Shown here: one piece after another, positions 33,459-41,187 of the stretch
How positions within the stretch are numbered: the stretch's first letter is position 1
Layout of the letters: each line of letters opens with the position of its first letter
NCBI GenBank assembly: GCA_003223255.1
Contig: QHYJ01000040.1
Coordinates: forward strand, 1 to 53,899
Reading direction: 5' to 3'
Source: Acidobacteriota bacterium
GTDB taxonomy: Bacteria > Acidobacteriota > Terriglobia > Acidiferrales > UBA7541
Length of the DNA stretch: 53,899 bases
Made by a program: the position numbers and the translations under genes
The notes under the pieces: generated by a model
Database searches by the model: none
What the model was told of the DNA's origin: nothing
What the model saw: the letters and a program-made list of their open reading frames with translations, nothing else

Positions 33459-35201
33459 CTAAGGCAGGCCGACGCGGCGTAGCAGGTCTTGGAAACGCGA
33501 ATCTGATCGCAGGGGGTCAAATCTTGGGTCCATCTTCAGGTAGGTGAGAAGCGTGGAACGCTCCTCAAAAGCCGCTTCCAAGTCTCTAATTGCTTGATCT
33601 TTGTAGCCAAGGCCGAGTTCCACTAAGGCGACTTGGTACGATGAAACATAGCGCTTCTTCGAGCGGGCCTTCAATTCGAGCAGGATTTTCTGCGCCTCGC
33701 TCGGTCGGCCTGCCAGACCAAATACGTGACCGAGCGAAGCGATGGTGTTCGCACCTCTCCCGGAGAGATCGATCGTTTTTTGAAACTGAGCGATCGCGTC
33801 TTCATATTTTCCTTCCTGTTCATAACACAGGCCCATGCCCCAGTGGGGCACAAAAAAATGCGAATCAAGCTCACTGATCTTTTGCAGTTCCTGAATAGCC
33901 TCGTCATAGCGGCGTGCGAAGTACGAAATTACTCCCGCGTTGGCCTGCACGAGCAGAGAGAGAGGATCGAGTTCTTGTGCGCGCTTGAGTTCGGCGCGAG
34001 CCTCGGTCAACCTGCCCAGAGACGCCAAGAATCTGCTATAGGCGTGATGTGCGTCTGCATGATTGGGATTGAGGTCAAGCGTGCGCTTGAATTCTTGCTC
34101 GGCGCCCTCCCAGTCCCAATCGTAATAAGTTTTCACGTAGGCCATCGAAGCATGCGCTTCCGCCAGAGTTGCATCGAGCTGCAGGGCTTTCATTGCGGCA
34201 GCCTTTGCCTTAGGGAAGGCTTCTCCCGGACGGGTCTCCGAATAAAAGGGAAGCAGGGCGTAAGAGTCCGCGAGCCCAGCGTACGCGGGCGCGTACTGCG
34301 GATCCTTCTCGATGGCTTGCAGAAAGTATTCAAAGGCCAGCTTCAGTCCATCCTCTGTGCCTTCATCCCGCGAATAGCGGCCCTTCAAATAAAGCTCGTA
34401 AGCTTCAGGGTTTAGCGGGCTTGCTCCGTGAGGCGGCGCAGACGAGAATTTCCCTCGGATCTGCACGGCAATCGCGCGCGCCACATCGGCCTGCAAAGCC
34501 AATACGTCGCGCAGGTCACGGTCATAGGTTTCGGCCCACGCGTGCCGATCAGTCGATACCTCAATCAACTATGCCGTAATCCGCACTCTGTTCCCGGAGC
34601 GCAATACCGCGCCTTCTACGATTGCATCAACCTTAAGCTCTCGCGCAATCTCCGGAATGGATTTCTTCGTGCTCTTGTACTGTGCGGTTGAGGTCCGTGA
34701 AATGACACGAAGGACACTGAGTTTCCCGAGGTCAGTGGTCAGAGCTTCGGTCAGCCCATCCGCGAGATAGTCCTGGCCAGTGTCTTGAGACAGATTCGCA
34801 AGCGGCAGCACTGCAATCGACTGGACGTGCGTGAGAGCACTCCTGTCCCGGAGCCACTTGCGTGCGTAAATCCCAGCACCGAGTACCAACACTATCGCCG
34901 TTGCCGCCGCCGGCCAGAAGAACCTCCGCCTTCGGTTTCTAGCTGCTAGCGCTTGTTGGGGTGCCTCTAGGTGCTTACAGCCGTTGTCCCACCATGCGTC
35001 GAGCTCGGATTTATAGGCGAAGATGGCGGCGCGTGATTTGTGCTGGTGACGGTGGACAGGCAGGCCCTGCTGTTCTTCCCATCGCCGGACCGTGCGCGCG
35101 TCACGCTTGAGGTAGGCAGCGATTTCCTTCCAGGAGTCCAAACGGTCCGAAACGTGGGGTTCCGAAGGCTCTTCCCGATTGTGTGAACCGGAACCTGGCA
35201 T
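33459..35201 (-). pseudogene. HTH-TM-FlgO-TPR regulator with an in-frame amber codon
   Basis: Read from ATG 35201, the protein has a MerR-like winged helix-turn-helix (DRLDSWKEIAAYLKRDARTV; WEEQQGLPVHRHQ), a membrane segment (FFWPAAATAIVLVLGAGIYA), a FlgO/TolB-N-like domain (QSIAVLPLANLSQDTGQDYL; ELKVDAIVEGAVLRSGNRVR), then a string of TPRs (KLAFEYFLQAIEKDPQYAPA; GAEQEFKRTLDLNPNHADAH). At 34571-34569 the frame has TAG where the family has Gln (VRITA-Q-LIEVSTDRHAWAE), one C-to-T change, with perfect homology on both sides and no frame change. The protein is split there. Proteins of this type are presumed membrane-bound regulators related to CadC. A longer start at 35276 (TTG) is possible. Confidence 0.85.
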
Positions 35202-35391
35202 AGGCCGATTCGGGAGATAGGGCGAAATCCTGCCCGAATTTGGGCAGATTGTACTCCAACGTAGTAGTCCCCGCAACGAAAGCGACGCGCACGAGCGGAC
35301 GTTAGCGGGCAGCCCGCTCTTGCCTGTTGCGTACTGCCTGCCTCAGCTTTAGTTTCAGAGCCGCACGAAATAAGTGCACAGGAGGTGTCCA

Positions 35392-35937
35392 ATGAAAGTT
35401 CGAAAGTCTTACCTGGTTGTTATGGCTGGTCTGGTGATCGTTGCCCTCGCCGTCGCCCTTCCGGCAAGAAAGGCGTCGGCAAATGGTGACGAGAGCCAGT
35501 TTATCGCGGCAAGCTCCCTTCTTGCTGGTCTGGCGCCAGGCGCCGCGTTCCCATTTATTGACACTACCCCACATGGCATTGCCCAGGCCCACATCGCCAT
35601 TACTGATTCCACGAGCGACTGCCATGCCGCCGCTGCTGCCCCTGACAATATCAAAATCCTGGTTGGACAAGCAGGTGTAGCGCTGGTGTCCGTAATGGAC
35701 AAGACCACGAACACCGGCATCACCACCACGCAGGGTCAGTGCGTCTTTCACGTGACCATAAACGCTGGGCACGCCGGAGTGCCGAGCACTGTAACCGACA
35801 TCGTTGTTCTGAACGGCGGCTCGTCAGCTCTTACGGGCATCAACACCGTCACGGCCTCGGCGACCGTGAGGGTTGGAGAGGTTACTGCCAACTGGCATCA
35901 ACACGGCCACGATGTCGGCGTGGGCAATTCGAACTGA
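35392..35937 (+). CDS. Small secreted protein of unknown function
   Basis: The 181-aa protein begins at ATG 35392 with an excellent ribosome site, AGGAGGTG, four bases upstream. A classical signal peptide (KSYLVVMAGLVIVALAVALP, cleavage near KASA-N) is followed by a Gly/Thr/Val-rich, beta-strand-like sequence (AHIAITDSTSDCHAAAAAP; FHVTINAGHAGVPSTVTDIV) with two Cys residues that could form a disulfide, and a His-containing tail (NWHQHGHDVGVGN). I do not recognise the family. An immunoglobulin-like or adhesin-like fold is possible but speculative. It is divergent from the amber-interrupted regulator. Confidence 0.75.
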   Translation: MKVRKSYLVVMAGLVIVALAVALPARKASANGDESQFIAASSLLAGLAPGAAFPFIDTTPHGIAQAHIAITDSTSDCHAAAAAPDNIKILVGQAGVALVSVMDKTTNTGITTTQGQCVFHVTINAGHAGVPSTVTDIVVLNGGSSALTGINTVTASATVRVGEVTANWHQHGHDVGVGNSN

Positions 35938-36184
35938 TCGAGCAAGAACAGGACGCGCGCGCGGGCTACGAGCCGCAGGGTGAGCCCTAACAGGCGGCTG
36001 GAAAAGATGTTCCGGAACGAAGTTCTCTTCGTATAGTCCGCGACACAATCGCCATACTGACGGGGCGGATCACATCTTCGGCAAGTAGCTAGCCAGACTC
36101 CCGCCAGAGCTGCGCATGTCGACGGGTACTTAGGATAGACCTCAATTGTTGCCTGCCCAACTTCAACAGCTTCATCGTAGCGCT

Positions 36185-36814
36185 GTTCCATGCTGGTGGA
36201 GGAGGAAGGCGGAAGAGTGAAGGCCGGGTGAGGACCCATGGTGTCATTGATGCGAATTGCGGACCAGCGCCCGGCGAGTTCAGTAGCGGCTGGGACGCCA
36301 GGCGCCGAGCGCTGCGGGAGTATCCTCAATGCCGAGTACGCCGGCGAACGGAGGCGGAGGTGGAGCGTTGCCATCGGCGAGACGCCAGGCCCAAATCGCA
36401 TCGGCAACGGTCTGGCCCCAAGCGATGCCGGCATTGACCGATGTCGCTCCTTCGTGTTGCGCGAGAGCAGCGAGGGAGGAGGCACGATGCGCGGTCAAGT
36501 TTGCCGCTTGCGCAGGATAGAGGTCGAGCAAGATCGAATAAGCGGCTTGGACGGCGGCGGCGCTGCGAAGCCGAATGAGGAGCGTTCGGCTTCACGTAGA
36601 GGGGCCGGTAACGTGGTTCGATGCCATTGACGGCGTCGTAGACGGCGCTAGAAACGAGTGCGACAACACGGCTGGTGGCGAGGGGATTGGTGCCAGCAGC
36701 GAGGACGGTGTCGTTCATGATGCCAATCCATTCAAGGACAGGATCGGGAGGCGGTGTTGCGACGGTGCTGACAGCACCGAAGAACAGAGACGCCAGTTTA
36801 CACGAAGCGACCAC
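36185..36814 (-). pseudogene. Vanadium-dependent haloperoxidase (PAP2 superfamily) remnant, several frameshifts
   Basis: Three frames together give an N-terminal haloperoxidase pattern: DPVLEWIGIMNDTVLAAGTN and SSAVYDAVNGIEPRYRPLYV in one frame (from GTG 36814 to about 36560), LLDLYPAQAANLTAHRASSL and GIAWGQTVADAIWAWRLADG in a second (36531 to 36280), then WVLTRPSLFRLPPPP in a third near 36240-36190. The catalytic C-terminal half with the vanadate-binding His/Arg residues is absent. The minus strand as far as ~36070 may hold further degraded sequence. The gene is clearly dead in this form. Confidence 0.7.
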
Positions 36815-36853
36815 GGAGATCCGGAACTCTCAGAAGAATGAAAGGTGAGATGC

Positions 36854-37415
36854 ATGGGTAAGCTGATCTACTCGATGCTTATGTCCCTGGACGGTTACGT
36901 GGAAGACGAGCACGGGCGCTTCGGCTGGGGCGCCCCCGAAGACGAGGAGGTGCATTCCTACATCAGCCAGCTCGCGTCGTCCGTCGGCACCTACCTCTAC
37001 GGGCGGAGGAGGTACGAGACGATGGTCTACCGGGAGACCGCGCACACGGTTCCCAACCAGCCGCAGTTCGTGCTCGACTGGGCGCGGCAGTGGCAGACTG
37101 CCGAGAAGATCGTCTACTCCAGAACCCTCGCCGAGCCGCGCAGCGTGCGGACGCGGATCGAGCGCGAGTTCGATCCCGACGTAGTGCGACGGCTCAAGGC
37201 CGACGTCCGCCACGACATCACTGTTGATGGACCCGAGCTCGCCACGCATGCGTTAAGGGCTGGTCTTGTCGACGAGCTTCAAATGATCGTCTGCCTGTGG
37301 TCGTCGGCGCCGGAAAACGGTTCTTCCCGGATCGTGTGCGGTTGAAGCCGGAGTTGGTCAACGAGCGCCGGTTCCGCACGGCGTGGTTGTTCTGCGGTAC
37401 GCCGTCTGCGGCTGA
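36854..37415 (+). pseudogene. DHFR/RibD-C family protein with two one-base deletions
   Basis: From ATG 36854 (AAGGTGAG upstream) the frame encodes MGKLIYSMLMSLDGYVEDEH and SVGTYLYGRRRYETM, the hallmarks of the RibD C-terminal/dihydrofolate-reductase-like family, to HALRAGLVDELQMIVC. There a base is missing (the expected PVVVGAGKRFFPDRVRLKPE lies one frame over), and a second base is missing at about 37380 (expected RTGVVVLRYAVCG, stop 37413-37415). Codon third positions are very G+C-rich (for example runs of GTC/CTC/GCC), unlike the neighbours, and the sequence reminds me of actinobacterial members, so transfer is plausible. As given, only a truncated 163-residue product (stop at 37345) would be made. 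Confidence 0.75.
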
Positions 37416-37798
37416 TCGATACGAAGCGGGTGGACCGTCAGGGCCTTCAGGTTTGTGGGCAGAGAGGAAGTAAAAGGGCGAGCTAGAAACCCCACCTGAA
37501 TTCACAGTCGGCAAGCTCCGAAATTCAGGCGCTTACGCAAAGGGAGCTGCGCGAGCTACCTATATTAGTTTGTCGCTCGCCATGCGCCTTCAATTTCCGG
37601 TTGCCCGTGATCCAGGCACAGTCGCCGGGCGTGACAAGGTAGACGACCTCCGGTTTACTGATTGCCTAGCCAGGGATTTCAAGCCATCGCGGCGTCCTCG
37701 CCCCCCGGTCTCTCGAATGCGCATTTCATCGATCGAGCATAATCCAGCAGCATAATCGTGAGCAGTCACATAAGTAGGCAGTTTCAGGTGGTTCCCGA
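37416..37798. other. 383-bp intergenic region, nothing recognised
   Basis: This lies between the frameshifted DHFR-like gene and the DUF885 gene, which ends here from the other strand. Short frames are not protein-like, and no RNA gene or clear terminator was seen. Confidence 0.35.
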
Positions 37799-39628
37799 TT
37801 AGCGAGTGCTGCCGTTGACGGAGTGTACGTTGGTCGCAGAGGGAGCGGAGAGCAACTTTTGCTTGGCGACCCATTCGTGGATGCGCTTCTCAAGGACCTC
37901 TAAGGGCAGGGCCCCTCCGTCGAGGACCTCGTCGTGGAAGTCGCGGATACTGAACTTGTCGCCGAGCTGATCTTTGGCGTATTGGCGAAGCTTGAGAATC
38001 TCTAGCTGCCCGAGTTTGTAAGCCAGTGCCTGGCCAGGCCACGCGATGTATCGGTCTACTTCACTCTGAACATTAGGCTCATCCATGGCGGTGTACCGAT
38101 GGAAGTAGGCCACCATCTGATCGCGGGACCAGTGCTTTTCGTGTACACCGGTATCGATGACTAGGCGGACAGCTCGCCACATTTCGTTTTCCAGCCTCCC
38201 ATAGTCGCTATAGGGATCCTGATAGTGACCAATTTCTTTGCCCAACCGCTCTGCGTAAAGGGCCCAGCCCTCGACGAAAGCAGTGTAATCTTCATATTTT
38301 CGGAATGAAGGCAGACCAACGAGTTCCTGAGCGATCGAGAGCTGGAGATGATGTCCGGGAATTCCCTCGTGATAGGCGATCGCCTCAACATTCAGCACGA
38401 GACGGTGCTCGGGATCCCACTCATTAACGTTGATGTGCCCTGGGCGCGAACCATCCGCAGTGCCGTCGGTATAGTCAGCGGGGACGGCCTCCTTGGAACG
38501 CGAAGCTGCCATCGGAATTACGGTCAGATTATTCTTGGGAAGACGACCGAAGAGCTTGGGCAGCTCCGGCTCCATTTCGCGCACGTAGTTCGTGTACAAG
38601 TCGAGCAGCTGCTGGCCGGATGTGGCATAGAATCGACGCTCCTTCTTGATGTGGTTGTTGAAGCTGGCTAGGTCTTTGAATCCGACCTTGCGCGCGACGG
38701 CAAGCATTTCGGCTTCGATCTCGTCCACTTGCTTGAGCCCGATCTCGCGAATTTGTTCTGGTGTCAGGTCAGTAGTCGTCATGTGGCGGATTGCGAGGCG
38801 ATACCGCGATGCTCCGTCGGGAAGTGACCATATGCCGGGTTCGATGCGACCCTTCGAGACGTATTCATCACGGACGAACGCGGTGAACCGCGCATAAGCG
38901 GGTAAGACAGAATCCTTAATCGCGGAAAGGCCGGCCTCGCGCAGGCGCTTCTGATCGGATTCGGAGATGCTATTGGGAAAAGTGGAAAAGGGCTGAGCGG
39001 CGGGAGACTTCCCTGGTTCCTGGGAGGCCATGGCCTGGCACTGATCTAGGACTTTCTTCAGCAGGAAACGGGGCGGAATCAATTTATCGTTCGTGCCTTT
39101 ACGCATCTGGACGATCGTCTGATCCAGGAGACGGGGCATTTGCGTCAGGCGGGAAATATAGTCCTCATAGTCTTTGACCGACTGGAAAGAAAGCACGTTG
39201 ACAAGCTCCGGTAACAAAAGCTGGATACCGTTCTGCTGGTCCACCGGCATTTCCCAGGGTTTGAAGCTAGCTTCTTCTAGTTGCAGCTTTAGGTCTCGCA
39301 CAATCAAAGCTTTGTTGAGCCCCTCCTGCTCGGGAAAGCCGGAAGTATCGATGGCTTCGAAGCGAGTGAGGAATTTCTGAGTTTCCTGCAGATCCCTGTC
39401 GATGGCTTCCTGAGAGAAGTCGTCGAGTTTGTCGTTCCAGCGCTTGTCTCCCAAGAAAGAAGCGAAGAGCGGACTGGTGCGCAGTCTATATTCCCACTGC
39501 TCGGCCAGTAGATCGTTGAGTGCCTTGCGTCGCGATTCAAGAGGGGACGGTGATTGCACCGCGGCTACGACGGAACAGAATGAACCGAGAAGCAAAGCAA
39601 CGCAGGTACGGAGTTTAAGAAGGTGCAT
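37799..39628 (-). CDS. DUF885 family protein, putative secreted metallopeptidase
   Basis: The 609-aa protein starts at ATG 39628 with GAGGAG six bases upstream and has a signal peptide (RTCVALLLGSFCSVVAAVQ). Family landmarks are present: WEYRLRTSPLFASFLGDKRW near the N-terminus, PGIWSLPDGASRYRLAIRHM, YHEGIPGHHLQLSIAQ (the HExxxHH-like probable zinc site), FVEGWALYAERLGKEIG, LVIDTGVHEKHWSRDQM, and YIAWPGQALAYKLGQLEILK. These motifs link DUF885 to M32/gluzincin-like peptidases; the substrate is unknown. A transposase remnant begins just 10 bases upstream, so the native promoter may have been displaced. Confidence 0.9.
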   Translation of the reverse strand: MHLLKLRTCVALLLGSFCSVVAAVQSPSPLESRRKALNDLLAEQWEYRLRTSPLFASFLGDKRWNDKLDDFSQEAIDRDLQETQKFLTRFEAIDTSGFPEQEGLNKALIVRDLKLQLEEASFKPWEMPVDQQNGIQLLLPELVNVLSFQSVKDYEDYISRLTQMPRLLDQTIVQMRKGTNDKLIPPRFLLKKVLDQCQAMASQEPGKSPAAQPFSTFPNSISESDQKRLREAGLSAIKDSVLPAYARFTAFVRDEYVSKGRIEPGIWSLPDGASRYRLAIRHMTTTDLTPEQIREIGLKQVDEIEAEMLAVARKVGFKDLASFNNHIKKERRFYATSGQQLLDLYTNYVREMEPELPKLFGRLPKNNLTVIPMAASRSKEAVPADYTDGTADGSRPGHINVNEWDPEHRLVLNVEAIAYHEGIPGHHLQLSIAQELVGLPSFRKYEDYTAFVEGWALYAERLGKEIGHYQDPYSDYGRLENEMWRAVRLVIDTGVHEKHWSRDQMVAYFHRYTAMDEPNVQSEVDRYIAWPGQALAYKLGQLEILKLRQYAKDQLGDKFSIRDFHDEVLDGGALPLEVLEKRIHEWVAKQKLLSAPSATNVHSVNGSTR

Positions 39629-39637
39629 TGAGGCTCC

Positions 39638-39868
39638 TCAAGGAACAAATTCTTTGTGCAAGTGACACTGATGGTTAGTCCGTCTTCTCTGCTGGAAAGC
39701 CGCCGCTCCGTTCACGAAGAACTCCTTCTGCCAGCGGCAGAACACCGTCGGCTGGAGCCCCAGTTCGTCACACAGATCCGCGATCGGCACTCCTTCCAGC
39801 AAAGGCCTCCTCAGAATGGCGACCTTCTCTTCCGGCGTGTAGTGCTTCTTTACGCGTTCGCTCCGTTA
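39638..39868 (-). pseudogene. IS3-type transposase OrfA fragment
   Basis: On the minus strand from about 39853, VKKHYTPEEKVAILRRPLLE followed by GVPIADLCDELGLQPTVF and CRWQKEFFVNGAAAFQ is a typical N-terminal HTH of an IS3/IS2-type OrfA (transposase_8 domain). The frame then leaves the family pattern and stops at 39638. Upstream, TRLEMEKAFIR in another frame may be its displaced start. No OrfB, terminal repeats or target duplication are visible. It is a relic sitting immediately before the DUF885 gene. Confidence 0.65.
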
Positions 39869-39963
39869 TCCTAACGGATGAAGGCTTTCTCCATTTCCAG
39901 CCGAGTCAGGACACCCATCACTACCATAGCCCACCGATGAGGATGCTACATTCCCGTAACCAC

Positions 39964-40503
39964 CTAATGTACTGACGGTTTTCCCCCGCAAAGTTGAATC
40001 GCCTGCTTGAAGGCTTTCGCGAAACGTCTGGCGTTATCTCCGTTATCAAAGCCAAGTTCAACCCACGAGTGTTTGTTCTTTTCTTCGGCCTTGCCACCCG
40101 GCTGAGTAAAAGATTCCGTGACGCTTTTTTCGCTCTTCGTTGTTTCTGCGACTACGGCATTCTCGAAGGGATTGTCTTTCACCAAAGCTACGCTATTGGG
40201 GTCAAGGTCTTTCAGCGAAAAGTGGTAGGTGTGGGTGCCGACATCTTTATAATTCAAGGTAACGGACCACGTTATCGTGGCGAGACAACCATGACTATCG
40301 AAAGTGGTCACGTCATGGCGCGGCTCGCAGTTGGGGGTACCCAGCTTACATAATCCCTTGTCCGTATTTCTCTGCCCAGTGAACTGGCTTCCGTTATCCG
40401 CCACAAAATTGTGCATCCACGCCAAAGTATCTTCCAAACTAGCGGGTTGTTGGGCATAAGCGGTCACGGTCACCATGACCAGGAGGACCGGCGTTTTTCG
40501 CAT
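39964..40503 (-). CDS. Small secreted protein of unknown function
   Basis: The 179-aa protein from ATG 40503 starts with a signal peptide (RKTPVLLVMVTVTAYAQQ, cleavage near AYA-Q). The mature part begins SLEDTLAWMHNFVADNG, contains four Cys residues (KLGTPNCEP, DSHGCLATITW, IQLCGG) and a beta-rich middle (YHFSLKDLDPNSVAL), and ends in a helix NARRFAKAFKQAIQLCGG. The LEDTLxW(M)...FA.A..HA.xLC architecture occurs in acidobacterial secreted hypotheticals; no function is known to me. Confidence 0.75.
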   Translation of the reverse strand: MRKTPVLLVMVTVTAYAQQPASLEDTLAWMHNFVADNGSQFTGQRNTDKGLCKLGTPNCEPRHDVTTFDSHGCLATITWSVTLNYKDVGTHTYHFSLKDLDPNSVALVKDNPFENAVVAETTKSEKSVTESFTQPGGKAEEKNKHSWVELGFDNGDNARRFAKAFKQAIQLCGGKPSVH

Positions 40504-41187
40504 GGAATCAACTCCGATGCAGGCAAGCCTATCGTGTGAAGGCTGCGGCTTTCAATCGCTACTTTTCGGAGGGTCGCGGAGAACCCGCCTGGGGCGCCCC
40601 ACGGATTCATGGCGAGCTGCTCCTCCCCAACCAAATACGCCTTCTTTTCCGGCTAACGCGTTCCATGTTACTTAGCCTAGTTTGTTTTGTAATTTCTGAT
40701 TCGAGGCATCGGGCCGTAACCGTAGGAGTGGCGGCAGGGGCAGCGCTTTGTGCCCTTCGTCTTCTGTCGCTCCTCCCCGAATGCGCCGTTCCAAATGTAA
40801 CTGAAGGAGCTCGCATTTGAAGGCCAGTTTCCCAACTGAATCCCACCCACGGCGGGTTCACTCGAGAATTTACCGCTTCATTACCGCTGATTTGCGCTTT
40901 AGCAAGGTACAGTTTCGAAACTTTCGTTATACTAGGCGGGAAAACGGAGGAAATCAGGGTCACCCTCGCCGCAGCGAAGCAGCCCAACTGGCGTTTTGCC
41001 AGTGCAGCAGTCTACAAGACAGTCGCTAGCATCTAGGCGATGCCGCGCGTTTCATACGTCAAGATTCCGTTACGGGTTTGATTAACTGAGGGCAGAAACA
41101 GTCAAAAGACCTTATTGCTGCCCCCTGGCAGCCGCTGCCTGAAGAACCTTCGGCGTGCGACGCTTGTGGCTGGTCAGGAAGGTAGAA
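40504..41187. other. 684-bp region without recognisable gene
   Basis: Frames on both strands up to ~126 codons (minus 40987-40607) are rich in Arg/Ser and do not resemble proteins. No tRNA-like cloverleaf, terminator or repeat was recognised. The region presumably contains promoters for the two divergent flanking genes. Confidence 0.35.

Noticed and set aside
36070-36210. A TPR-like stretch (QRYDEAVEVGQATIEVYPKY) on the minus strand
   Set aside because: It first suggested a TPR gene remnant, but its place directly after the PPPP segment fits a degraded continuation of the haloperoxidase; the evidence is too weak for a separate feature.
40504-41187. Search for a tRNA or small RNA in the long gene-free region
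   Set aside because: No cloverleaf, CCA end or strong terminator was recognised by eye.
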